From Symsagittifera roscoffensis (Eukaryota; Xenacoelomorpha; Acoela; Convolutidae), in contig NC_087069.1 of the NCBI RefSeq assembly GCF_963678635.1, positions 39,081,076 to 39,145,075 of the forward strand: DNA of 64,000 nucleotides, read 5' to 3'. The position numbers and the translations under genes were made by a program. Positions 8,157 to 18,900 of this stretch are shown here, piece after piece. Position 1 is the stretch's first letter; each line of letters opens with the position of its first letter. The notes beneath the pieces were generated by a model. The model saw only the letters and a list, made by a program, of their open reading frames with translations, made no database searches and had not been told where the DNA came from.

Positions 8157-11100
8157 TCGTCACTTCATTGGCGGCCGAGACAAATCTAGCCACCGTCATG
8201 TCTCTTACTTCGGCCAGCTCCAGTTGCTTCTCTAGGAAACTCCAGACTTGCTTCTTGAGGAGTGGTGCTTCCTCCCTTGTTTTATTCGTGGCGTTCTCCA
8301 GCCTTGGTGTCAAAAATGGCCACCAGCCATTCTCTTGAGTCAAACGATATTTCAACGATCCTAATTGCTTTTCCGTCTCGGCCACATTTCTTCTCTCGTT
8401 ACTGGGACCTCTAGACTTGCTGGTGGAGTTCGTGATCTTTACATCCATACTCCGAAACCACAGGCTGGCCGTTAATTTGCTTATCGCCGGGTGATCGTCC
8501 CCGATGACTGGGCTGAACTTGAGCTGCCTGGCAAAGTTCGATATCTCTAGCAAGAGCACCTCGTCTAATACGATCAGGATGTCGGCTAGTCCATAAAAGC
8601 CCCTCAGTGCATGAGATACATCCGCCCATGCCGCCGCCAATTCTGACTTGCGAAGCCTCAGGTTCGATGGCTCCAACTCCCGATTGGGGGCTGCCATTAG
8701 AATCCGCCATTCACTCCCTTCTGCTATCAGGATCAAGACCGCGTACACGAACTGTAGGGCGGGTGGCATATTCGCGTATCCAGGGGATGTGGTAAACACC
8801 ACCTTCGTCTTGGACCCGAATCTCGAGACAACATTCTCTTGCACTTCATTCATCGCCGCAAACAACGCTTGAATGGCTTCCCATATCTTCCTCGATGTCG
8901 GAATTTCATCCCCCTTTAGTTGCTCAAGAAGTCCCATCGCGTGCAGGTGATCATTCATCCCTGCAAACAATAGCAGTTCAGGTTCACAGGGCATCTCCGA
9001 CTTTATTGCCACTACCAGAGTCAACATCTGATTCAATTCAGCTCCTGGCAAAGAGTATATCAAAGTCTCCGGCCAGAACAACTTGGGAGACGTTCCTTCG
9101 AAGTCTGATCCCGCCACAATGACTACTCTCGCAGCAGCTGGGTCTGCTCTATCATACACTGCCAGGGTTTTGGCCAGCTGGGTACTCCCACAGGGCTTCC
9201 CGTACCTAGGATCTTCCGCCAATTTCGAGCCTTCGTAAGCGGCATCTGGCAATCCCGTTCCTCCCGGATTGAGTAGCTTGTCTACCACCTTCAACTGTGC
9301 CGGGGTTGCCAACCTGATTCTGGCGATGCTAGTTCGGTGCTTGGGAGGTTCTGCTATAAGTCCCAGACTCCCCAGCAGCTTGAGAGGTCTGTAATTAATG
9401 GGTCCCATGATCGTTTTTGTGGGAATTCCCGTCAGGTCTGTGGTCTCCATCAACTTCGCTCTCGAGAAGTGCGCCTCATGAGCTTTCAACCAGTCCACGC
9501 AATGATGCCTATTCAAGTCCTCGTGTGATACTCGTTCGATCCCCAGGGTTTCCGCCAATTCTTGCCTGCATTCCAAACTCTCTAGATCCAGTTCTTTCAC
9601 CTTCTCGGGATATCTCAAGCGAGCGGTCTCCATAGACTTATTTTCCCGTTTGCTCTCTGCCACTACCACTGAGGATATCGCCGAGCTTGGAGGTGTTGAT
9701 GACGTCACCTCCTCAGACTCCATTGGCGTGGCACTCTGCAATCTGGTCTGGCTGCTCCTTGAACTGTCTCTAGTGTCAACTCTCGGTCCCAAGCGACCAG
9801 CCAAGGCCCTCGAGGCAAGGAATGGTGGGTTGGGAGGTGGTCCTAAAGTGAATTGGGCTGTCTCCAGCAGGTCCGCCTCTAGCGTGTTTATGTGTTCCTG
9901 GAAGACGTCGTTCAGCCACTCCGCTCCCCTTGGCCTATCGAAATGGATTCCATCTTTTGAGGTGTCTTCAGGGAATCCCTTTTTCTCCATACGTTCTGCT
10001 ATGTCCAACAGCCTGAGAGGAAGCACACTCTTCCGGTGTATGTCTCGGATCATCTTGTTCAGGCTCCGCACCTTCTGGTTCATCTCTAGGGCGTGCTGAT
10101 CAAACATCATGTTGTAGGGGACCGTGCATACCGTCAGCAGGATGGGGTCCATCTGGATCCTCAGTTCCTCAAGAAGGCAGCTCATCTTGTCGCACAGCCT
10201 CGCTACTTTCCTCGCTTCTCCCCTTGACACGTCGTTGGTCCCAACCATCAGGGTCACTGTGTAAACTTTGGTCATCCCTAGCATGTCCAGGGTTGCCAAC
10301 ATTTGTGGCGTGGCAGCTCCAGCGAAACTCAAGACTCCTGTCTGCCAATGGGACCGTATCTGGGTCAACACCCGCACCAGGCTATCCCCTATAATTAGGT
10401 GAACTGCACCCTCTGGCACACGAGGTGGCGCTAGATACTCCACCCAGGCTGCGTCATGGAAGCAGTCCCTCCTGGTTCCCTGTTCCGCACTCCAGTCCAG
10501 CCGATTGTGCCTGTGGTAGTTCCCTTCTGTATTCTTCTTATAGCTTGCGATCACGACATTCCTGACCGGCTGTTCCCTCCAAGTTGGGGGAAGCTCTGGC
10601 CTTGTCGATCTTTCACGACTCTGCTGCTGCAATTTCTCGCCTAGCTCCTTCAGGCGCGATGAGGCGCCACTCACCTGACTGCCACTCGAGGTCGAGGTTG
10701 GGGTATATCCTGGTAACACCACATCCATCAGAGGACGTACAGGTTGTGTCTCTAGGTTGCGCAAGGAAGGCGTCACGTCATTCGGTATCCAGACCTCTAA
10801 CCCTTCGCTCATGTGTTCTCTGGCCTCGCGGTCAAGGTTGAACCGTCCTCTAGCCCTGGGAGCTTCATCCACCTCCATGCGCGACTCTGGCCTCGAGCTG
10901 GTCACCACTCGTTCGTTTGACCTGGCTCCCTTCTGTGCGTCAAGCTCGCGTTGTCGCTGTTCTATCCTTTCCAACTCCGACTTCAGTTGATCACGATTCG
11001 CGACGTTCTCCCGCACCCTCAGCTCCTGCTGATGTTCAGCCCTTAGCATCTCAAGTAATTTCAACGTCTGATCTCGCTCGTCGACTGCCTGGTCTCTCTC

Positions 11101-11631
11101 CAGCTGAAGCTTCTCCCTGTCCAGCTTCGCCTGATCCCGATCGAGGTTCGCTTTATTCCTTTCCTTCAGCGCCTTCTCGAGCTCTTTCTTTAGAACCCCC
11201 AGATCCGGATATGCCTCTGTCGTCTGTTGCGCTCGCGACATCGATGGCACCTTACTCGAGCTCTGGCCTGTGGATCTTGCTGTTGGTCTCGTCGGTAGCG
11301 GGAACTCCCCTGCGCCGTGTTCGGTGTTGTTACTCAGGCCAGGATTTCTTGCCAAGTCAAAGCCCCTTACTCCTCCATCCGCATTCCAAGATAACCATCT
11401 GGTCTGTTCTCGATTTGATATGCCCTCGGTGGTGTAGCCGACCATCAAGACAGCCTCCGTCGCAGACTCCCTGCACTCACCCTGGTCCTCCAACTGGAGG
11501 ATCGCATTCAGCATCACCGCCATTCTCTCGTCTATCTGGGTGTAGTCCAGGTCCCTCAAGCGTCTGTACAGCTCGTCAAGAGTGGGCTTTTTCAGAGCCG
11601 CGGGCACGGAGTTCCAGAATCGGTCTGCCAT
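8089..11631 (-). CDS. Element A ORF3, 1180-aa protein with SGNH/GDSL hydrolase domain
   Basis: The start at 11631 (MADRFWNS) is shared with element B at 28014. Residues about 1-130 form an N-terminal domain, about 150-260 a coiled coil with LDREK/RDQ repeats, and about 405-580 an SGNH-hydrolase-like domain. That domain has block I GDSL (Ser near 415), block II Gly (FAGAAT, near 437), block III GTND (near 465) and block V DGIH (near 560). All four catalytic signatures are present in the right order, so esterase/acetylhydrolase activity is plausible. A second module from about 835 repeats the pattern weakly (GSDFEG, then AGMNDHLH) but lacks the GDS serine order. Esterase domains of this fold are known in ORF1 of CR1 non-LTR elements and in hemagglutinin-esterases of some viruses. 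Here the ORF follows pol, the position of env in errantiviruses, but no membrane anchor is seen. Confidence 0.8.
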   Translation of the reverse strand: MADRFWNSVPAALKKPTLDELYRRLRDLDYTQIDERMAVMLNAILQLEDQGECRESATEAVLMVGYTTEGISNREQTRWLSWNADGGVRGFDLARNPGLSNNTEHGAGEFPLPTRPTARSTGQSSSKVPSMSRAQQTTEAYPDLGVLKKELEKALKERNKANLDRDQAKLDREKLQLERDQAVDERDQTLKLLEMLRAEHQQELRVRENVANRDQLKSELERIEQRQRELDAQKGARSNERVVTSSRPESRMEVDEAPRARGRFNLDREAREHMSEGLEVWIPNDVTPSLRNLETQPVRPLMDVVLPGYTPTSTSSGSQVSGASSRLKELGEKLQQQSRERSTRPELPPTWREQPVRNVVIASYKKNTEGNYHRHNRLDWSAEQGTRRDCFHDAAWVEYLAPPRVPEGAVHLIIGDSLVRVLTQIRSHWQTGVLSFAGAATPQMLATLDMLGMTKVYTVTLMVGTNDVSRGEARKVARLCDKMSCLLEELRIQMDPILLTVCTVPYNMMFDQHALEMNQKVRSLNKMIRDIHRKSVLPLRLLDIAERMEKKGFPEDTSKDGIHFDRPRGAEWLNDVFQEHINTLEADLLETAQFTLGPPPNPPFLASRALAGRLGPRVDTRDSSRSSQTRLQSATPMESEEVTSSTPPSSAISSVVVAESKRENKSMETARLRYPEKVKELDLESLECRQELAETLGIERVSHEDLNRHHCVDWLKAHEAHFSRAKLMETTDLTGIPTKTIMGPINYRPLKLLGSLGLIAEPPKHRTSIARIRLATPAQLKVVDKLLNPGGTGLPDAAYEGSKLAEDPRYGKPCGSTQLAKTLAVYDRADPAAARVVIVAGSDFEGTSPKLFWPETLIYSLPGAELNQMLTLVVAIKSEMPCEPELLLFAGMNDHLHAMGLLEQLKGDEIPTSRKIWEAIQALFAAMNEVQENVVSRFGSKTKVVFTTSPGYANMPPALQFVYAVLILIAEGSEWRILMAAPNRELEPSNLRLRKSELAAAWADVSHALRGFYGLADILIVLDEVLLLEISNFARQLKFSPVIGDDHPAISKLTASLWFRSMDVKITNSTSKSRGPSNERRNVAETEKQLGSLKYRLTQENGWWPFLTPRLENATNKTREEAPLLKKQVWSFLEKQLELAEVRDMTVARFVSAANEVTIGGKGEEHVRREQGHILGISRG

Positions 11632-11670
11632 TCTTTGTAACTTCGGGATGTATGTAGGTATATGTTAACC

Positions 11671-11726
11671 AACTCAAGAATTACCTTACCAACTCAAGAA
11701 TTACCTTACCAACTCAAGAATTACCT
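11671..11726 (-). repeat. 20-bp tandem repeat upstream of ORF3 (element A)
   Basis: A 20-bp unit (plus strand AACTCAAGAATTACCTTACC) occurs nearly three times, ending about 40 nt upstream of the ORF3 start. On the element strand each unit contains AAGGTAATT, which resembles a 5' splice site. Element B has a related 20-bp array at the same place. Confidence 0.85.
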
Positions 11727-12136
11727 AGAAATGTTCTCCTGCAAGTATTTGCCGTAGATTCGGATTATCGCGTGTTCAATCAAGATTCTCTCTTTCTGTT
11801 ACTCGCTTGAGTGTAGTTGGATTTTCAACTTTGTTTTTCAAACTTGATCTGAAAACAGAAAGCTCATTAAAACTTAGCATATCACGTCCCTAACCTAGAG
11901 ACCCCCCTTCTACCCATATGGTTAAAATCTTATCATTCTCATATCACTTAAAGCAATTCGATTGGATTTTCCCTTAAGAACATGCAGATATTTTTTATGT
12001 TTTAGCACCGTTAACTCGTTTTAAAATTTAATTGTCATGCCAATCACATCTTAAGATCCCTTTACCTGCGCCGCACCCCAGTACCTAACTCAAGACTCCT
12101 CCCTCACACCCGACCTGATACCTCCATATACCCAAC
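11727..12136 (-). other. Spacer between macro-like segment and ORF3 (element A)
   Basis: This non-coding spacer is partly conserved with element B. The section around 11980-12060 (containing TATGTTTTAGCACC and ATTGTCATGCCAATCAC) matches B at about 28340-28425 better than the surrounding DNA. It may hold a promoter or splice acceptor for ORF3, but no signal is certain. Confidence 0.4.
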
Positions 12137-12952
12137 TCAGGCGATGCTCAAGTAGTACTTCTTGTGAAGATGCACCATTATCTCTGTTTCTGCAAAGACC
12201 ACATGTAGGATAGCGTACAATTCCCTCGGGCTCAGTTTGCCCCTGTTCGGGTCATACACCGGCATTGAGACTTCTGTTATCCCTCTTTCAATCATGAAGT
12301 CTCGTAGTCTTGTCAGTGCCAATATCACGTGTTCGGGATCAATTGTGTTTCTGTCGTTGACTCTCGTTACTAGGAAGCAGAGGTATTTGCCCGGGACTTG
12401 TGCCACTGACGGTGGAAGCGCTGCCATGCCTCCCAGTCCTGGCCTCTGTCTGAACAGAAACTCTACGTTCTGGTACTCTCTTTTGAAGTCAGCCTCCAAT
12501 CTTGATTTGAAACTCATGTCCGCCGTGATGCAGATCGCGCTGGTCCTGTTTGACAGGATGAAGTCGCTATCCGTTATCATGATGTTCTCTGAGTATTCAT
12601 TGGGTATTTCGAATTTCGTTTTGAAATTCCTTCCTATGGTAGGCTCTGGTTCTTCTTCCTCCAGTTCTAATCCGCTTGTTTCCCTCACTTCCTTGAGCTT
12701 CTTTATCATCAAATTTTCGGTGTGGGTAAGTCCTACCCCCACTCCCCGGACAAAAATATTTATCGACGTCCCCGTCGATGTAGTCGGGTCTGAATTGTCC
12801 TTGGGGATGTCCAGTGGCCTGTCTGTTGCTGTCCATCCGAAAAGAGGGTCCTCTGTCTTCATGTAACTTGCTGCTGATACATCGATTTGCTGAATGCTTT
12901 GTCCTTCGCGGCTCTCGTCTTTGACATCACGCATCCACTCTAGAATCCTCAA
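12137..12952 (-). CDS. Macro-domain-like segment downstream of pol (element A)
   Basis: This 271-codon frame is in phase with pol and separated from it by one UAG (12998-13000) plus 15 codons, so it can be read as a C-terminal extension of Pol by stop read-through. Residues about 121-271 follow the pattern of macro domains of the ADP-ribose glycohydrolase (TARG1/OARD1) type: SAICITADMSF, then GLGGMAALP, YLCFLVTR, a helix LALTRLRDFMIERG, the strand ITEVSMP, and a closing helix/strand VVFAETEIMVHLH. The glycine-rich GCGLD loop after the strand is replaced by VYDPNRGKL, so the catalytic aspartate appears missing and the domain may only bind ADP-ribose or RNA. Residues 1-120 are a linker containing a block conserved in all three elements. 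The alternative is a start at Met 12952 as a separate ORF. Confidence 0.6.
   Translation of the reverse strand: MRILEWMRDVKDESREGQSIQQIDVSAASYMKTEDPLFGWTATDRPLDIPKDNSDPTTSTGTSINIFVRGVGVGLTHTENLMIKKLKEVRETSGLELEEEEPEPTIGRNFKTKFEIPNEYSENIMITDSDFILSNRTSAICITADMSFKSRLEADFKREYQNVEFLFRQRPGLGGMAALPPSVAQVPGKYLCFLVTRVNDRNTIDPEHVILALTRLRDFMIERGITEVSMPVYDPNRGKLSPRELYAILHVVFAETEIMVHLHKKYYLSIA
12723..12759 (-). other. 37-nt block identical in elements A, B and C
   Basis: The block is identical at 12723-12759, 29083-29119 and 48467-48503, although C is otherwise badly decayed. It encodes part of the linker (IFVRGVGVGLT) and contains the polypurine-tract core CTCCCCGGA (plus strand) found next to the 3' LTR. 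On the plus strand it also holds GGTAAGT. Confidence 0.85.
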
Positions 12953-12997
12953 GTTCGTGTTCTCCCTCCTTTCTATTTCACTCTGCTCGAGATCCGT

Positions 12998-15900
12998 CTA
13001 CAATTCTGGCGTCGAGTAATCATCCTGCGGATAATGTCCACCATCGTCAATGACCTGCCATTCCTCTTCGGCTTCCAGTTCGCCTGCGCTTAGTAGTTCA
13101 TCGCCCAACTTGTCTGGCTGTATCTTATCGATCAAGAAGTCATCCCCGTACCTATTGTACCTCATACCTGTTCGTTTACGATTGCCAGTCCTGGTTTCCG
13201 GTGGTGTTGGTCGATCCGGCTCCATCCACTTCGGTACCTCGTTTTGCTCTGGGTCGTTCCAGTCTTCTTCTACAAATGAACCTGCATCCGACTCCACTTC
13301 TATTTTTTCGTTGTCGTCCAAACTCAAGTTCTCATTACCATCATTTTTCTCTCTAGTGCCTTTCTCATTCACCTCGCACGCTGGTTCCACCACCAGGTAC
13401 TCAAGACCTTCCATGTCTTTTGGTAGGCACCAGTCCTCCGGGGACGGGACATGAGGCTTCAGATTTTCGTAATGTGCTGCTCGCCCTGTACTCAAGCGAT
13501 AGAACCGTCCTTGTTGATGTACTTCCGTAATCATGAACGGTCCTCTCCATTTCTTGAGTAGTTTCTTTGTTGCCTTGGGCGGTATGACATTTTGGAAGAC
13601 CCACACGTATTGGCCCACTTCGTATGGCTTTGCTCTTAGTATCTTTTCGTCATATTTCTTGCGTTGCCTCATTTGCGCTTGCGCCGTGTTTCTCCGACAT
13701 AGCTCGTTTAGCTCTTGTTGTCTTTTGATCGCTTCCTTCACGTATGCTTGAGGTGACGTCCTCTTCCCCTCGTACTCCGGGTAGAAGAATGTTATAGGCA
13801 TTGCCCTTTCCCTGCCTGTCAACATCATGAAAGGACTGATACCCGTCGTTGAGTGCTGAGTACTATTATAGGCTCCTACTACCTGTGGCAGGTATTTGTC
13901 CCAGTCCGTCATGTATCTCGAGCAGTACACCCTGAGCATGTTGACCAGTGTCCTATTCTGTCTCTCTACCAACCCATTGGTCTGTGGATGATAGGTCGTC
14001 GAGTGCGCTTGAGCAATGTGTGATCTCTTCATCAATTCTTTTGTCAAGTCCCCCACAAAAGCCTTGCCGTTGTCCGACTGGAAAGTCATTGGGCAACCAT
14101 ACCGCGATATCCAATGCGTTATCAGGTGATCATATGTCTCCTCCGCCGAGGCTGTCTGGCACGGAACCGCTTCCGCCAACTTAGTGAAGTGATCTATTAT
14201 AACTAGTACTTGGTTATAACCCGACTCCGTCATGCAGATTTTCTGATGGTCTATCTGCACCACTTCATTGAGTTCCGAACTCTCGACAGACTTGAGGGGA
14301 AACTTCATCTTCCTTGGGTCTTTTACTTGAAGGCATGCTAGGCAGGCATTCACCCATCTCTCGCAAGCTTTTCTCATTCCCGGCCAGTCAAACCTGTGAA
14401 GTATCCTTTGTTGTACTTTATCTATCCCCTGGTGGCCCATCTGGTCGTGTGATCTGAAAAGCACCTCCGTTTGGTACAATTGTGGTAGTATGATGAGGTT
14501 GTGTTTGTGTAATATCTTTTCCTCATCTCTTCTCTTGCACGCTACCACCCCTTCAGCTGTGTGATAAAGTAAGTCTCTCTTTTCTTTGTAGAACTGGCTC
14601 AAGATCTTGTAGCTGTCTTCCTCAAGTTCCCCCTTCTCCTTGACTCCCGAATGGATCCATTTGGAGAGGTTACTTGTCATTTTGTCATTCTTCTGGGCCC
14701 TTATTAGGTCAGACAGCCTGTATCTCGCCTTAACGTGCTCCTTTAGCGCCATGATCTGTCCATTCATCTCACCAGGGTTGTGGATGTCATCGCTCAGTTT
14801 CACACATATCATCCTTTTCACGATTTTCATGTCGTCTTCTGGTACCAGATTCGTTCTGACGTTTGAGTTGCACGATAGTTCCCTTAGTGGTTTTCTTGAA
14901 ACTGCTATTTTCTCGAGCTCTTCACCACCTCGTACCTTTTGTAATTCCAGATTGTACGTCCCTGAAGATGGATCCGTTTGTAATTCCCTGTCGTGCTGTC
15001 TTATCTTCTCTTCCGCCAGTATCATGTATAGACTGTCTTGGTCTTCGCTGCTCTCATCCGAGTCTTCATCCCATTCTTCACGCTCCCCGGACAATTTCCC
15101 TTCTCCGGTTTCGTCTTCTTTCATGATTCTGGACCACTCCCCGGACTCTTGATCTAGTCCCAGGTGTTCAACTTCTTCTCTGAATGTCACTTTCTTGTCC
15201 CTGACTTTTGTCTGCTCCAGAATTTTTTCGGGGATTTTTTCAACTAGTGACCGCACAACTTCCTTGCTATCAGTGATGCTTCCTTTTGAGACGTCAGTAT
15301 TGTTCACTGTTTCTTCTCTCCGAAGTATGGTTAGTTCCGGTGCCTCCTGACCTTTCCCTTGGATCACGGGCTTGTTATCTGATAGTTTCTCAAGCAACCT
15401 CATTAAGTCTTCATCTATTCGGACCGTTCCCTCCTCTCCCTGGATGAGATCATAACCTTTTGCCTTGAGTGTTTCCCTCACGATCTTGGACTTGAGCATT
15501 ATTCCTATCGGAATCCCTCTATTTTTCTTCAAGATGGTCTTTTCAAGAGGCTCTTTCGGCAATTCGGGATGATCTTCTATCGGTTTGCCTGATTTGTCCA
15601 GCCATCTCGTGAGTGGGAGACTGTCGTACGTTTCTTTGTCCATAAAGGAGAAGCCGTCTTTGATCTCAGGTCTGTCCGCCTCTCTTTGTTCTTGCCTCTC
15701 GTAGAACTCCGTCTTCTTACTCAAGCTGTCAGCATTTTGATGTTTATCCCGTGTTCTGTGCTCAATTATCATGTTGTATCCATCCAAGCGAACTATCCAC
15801 CTCCCAATATAGCTCTGGTCCATTGAGTACGTTTTCAGCCAGCTTAGTGCTCGGTTGTCGACTCGCAGCTTGAAGGGCTCACTGCCTAAGTATGCTCTGT

Positions 15901-18900
15901 ATTTTTCGACAATGGTGACCACCGCGAACATCTCTGCTTTCGGTGCTCCGTACTTCATTTCTGTGTCACTTAGGACCTTGCTCCCGTATGCTATTGGTCT
16001 CAAGACTGTCTTCCCATTCCATTCTTGTTCTTGATGGAGAATCCCAGAAATAGCGACTACTGACGCATCCGTGTCTAGCACGTACATCCCCTTCTCAGTC
16101 GGCATACCCAGTACTGGTGCCTCACACAGCTCTTTCTTTATTCTCTGGAATGACTCTTCTGCCGCGTTGTTCCACGTGAACTTCTTGCCCTTATGTCTCA
16201 TTAATTGTTGCATCGGGTATACCTTGTCCGCATAGCCCTTGATGAATTCTCTATAATAGTTGGCGAAACCCAGGAAGCTCATCAGCTGGTGTTCCGTCTT
16301 CGGTGATTTCCAGGTTAGGACTGCTTCCACGGCGTCTGGGTCAGGTCTGATACCGTGTTTATCTACCATCCTGCCCAAGTATTTAATCGAGTCCTTGAGT
16401 ATCTCGCACTTTGATTGTTTACACTTCAGCCCCGATCTTTTCATGCACGCGAACACCTCGTCAAGCCTCTCGATGTGGTCTTCTAGTGTTGGCGTTGCTA
16501 TTACCACGTCGTCCACGTAGCACATTACCAGGTTGCCGTACTTCTTCGTCACGCCTATCAACGCGTGTGCCATCAGCCGCTGAAACGTGGCTTTTGCATT
16601 GCAGAGTCCAAACGGCATCCGTTTCCATTGAAACAGACCCAACTCGCAGGCAAACCCTGTCTTGTCCCTGTCCTGCTTCCTTAGTGGTACTTGCCAAAAG
16701 GCTGAGCCTAAATCAAGAGTCGTAAAAAATTTTGCATCACCTAACTTCGAGAGGCTCTCATCAATCCTAGGTATGGGATAGGCATCCTTCACCGTGACGG
16801 AGTTCAGGTATCGAAAGTCACAACAAAACCTCAACTGGTCGCCTTTCTTTTTGGCCATCACTACTCCACACGCCCACGGTGACTTGGATGGTTCTATCAT
16901 GTCATACTCTAGTAACGTCTCGATCTCTTTTCTACACGCGTCCGATTTGTGTGGGGTCATGCGCCTCGCCCCCTCCCTGTGTGGCACCGCGTTTTCCTCA
17001 AGTTCTATTTCATGTTCAACAAAATTACAACACCCGATATCCGCCTTATGCCTTGAAAAAACCTCCTCGTTCCGCTCTAGTACGTCCTTGATAGCTTCGA
17101 GCTGTTCATCTTTCAGTTTGCCCCTTAAATGTTCAATCTCCGGCAGAACCGGTTTATCTGTTTGCATTTCATCTAGCGTGGGTCGCTCTGGAAAGTTCGA
17201 ACAGCTCAAAAGCCCATCGTCCGTTTCTGACTTAAGTGATTTGATAAGACCTGAAGAATCTTTTATTCTCTGCAATCGTCTCAAGATACAAATTTTGTCC
17301 CTGTGATTAGGACAATCAACAACTTCATTTTGTTTTGAGTTTTCAATTGTTTCGTATCGAGTTTTAACTGGTAAAGCATATCCCAGCTTCCTCCCTCTCT
17401 GTATCGTGATCGGTATATCAAGGGTATTCAACAAGACACTGACGCAGAGGCCGCTCTTCGTTATCGAAAATGATCTTCCTAAAACAGCAGCGCTTTGACT
17501 ATTGGGATTTGGAACTATACACACTTGCTTGTTGTCACTTAGTTCATTATAATTTTTCATCCTCAAGCTTACGATTGCCGCTTCATTAGCTTTTAACCTC
17601 ACTCTCCTACTCAAGAATACCGGTGCTTTGTTCTCATTTGCCATTATTAAATTTACCGGTTTGACTGCGTACCTCCTATCCGGGTTCCGTATCCTGAACA
17701 TTGCATTATTCATATCTATCGTTACGTCGAAATTCCTGATGAAGTCTCTGCCCAAAATGAATTGGTCAGATTCATCTAGGTTTTCTACCACGATGAAGCT
17801 CATCCACAGGTTACGTTCCCCCAAAATGAGGGCTATTATCGGCGTCCTGCCCAACACCCGAAGGGCCCCTTTGTTTGCAGCTGACAGCCGTATTCTCGAG
17901 TCTATCAAGTCACCTTTGTCAAAGCCCATCTTTTCCCATGTTTCGATTGGTATGACGCTCAAGACTGCTCCCGTGTCAAGTAATCCACGTAACTGAGTCT
18001 TTTTGCCATTTATGTCTAGCACGTGCCCTGTCACGTCTGCTTCCGTCCCGATGTGCATTGCATCTTCTTCAAGCATTGCACAGTGTCCAATCGATCTTAC
18101 TTTCAATTCCTCTTTTCCTACATAGATTTGTCCAATTAGGTCTTCGTCGCATGTTATCATCGTCTTGGTATAGATGTTGATTCCATCTATATTTAGCATG
18201 ACCTCGTGTGGACCATAAGCTTCAGTGTACCTATTATCAACACGTACCGACTTGCTGCCCCCTCTCGTGAGTAGTGCCCTGAGCGCTCTGGAAGTCGTTT
18301 GTGGACTTATTCCACTCAAGTAGTCTGCATACACGTCAATGTGCATTATCGTCTGGTCGCTTGGCTCGCTCAAGTTTCTGGTTACCTCGTGTCCGCCCAC
18401 TGTGATTATCGACATTATTCTTGCTCCGATTTTCGATATTCCAAAAGGTTTACCTGTCACCATTTTCACGGTGTTACAATTCCCGGTCTTCATTGAGCCC
18501 GTTCTAGCCTCTGGTATTGAGTTCGATCCGGTTAATGCTTCGTTAAAATTCTGTCTTTCGATCTCCAACTTTAGTCGTTGCTCTATTTCTTTCGCAGCCA
18601 GATCTTGTTTCACTTTGGCAATTGCTTCCGTCGCCGCTTTCTCATAATTTATCTCTAGAGAGCTTCCGGCCGCGGACTCTAACGCACCGCTAACATGTGT
18701 AACAGCTTTCACTGTCTTCGTCGGCAATTCGGTGTTTGGTGCCCCCAAGTTCCTAGATTCAAACTCGTTTTGCCTGTTCCGCTGATTCTGCACCGCCGCT
18801 AATGCCAACTTATGTTTGGGGTGATTTTGGTCCTTGACCGCTTCCCAGAACAAGGGACAATCCATTCTGAAGTGCCCCTCCTGGTTACAGAAGAAGCATC

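Noticed and set aside
7471-8235. 254-codon plus-strand ORF opposite ORF4, and similar ones opposite ORF3, Pol and ORF5
   Set aside because: They are antisense shadows of real genes, Ser/Leu-rich with no recognisable domain.
8089-11631. ORF3 as a classical envelope glycoprotein
   Set aside because: No signal peptide, furin-like site or transmembrane anchor is seen. The SGNH motifs explain the domain better.
12723-12759. Plus-strand GGTAAGT in the conserved block as a splice donor
   Set aside because: The element is transcribed from the minus strand and no plus-strand gene is present, so the cis-acting PPT explanation is preferred.
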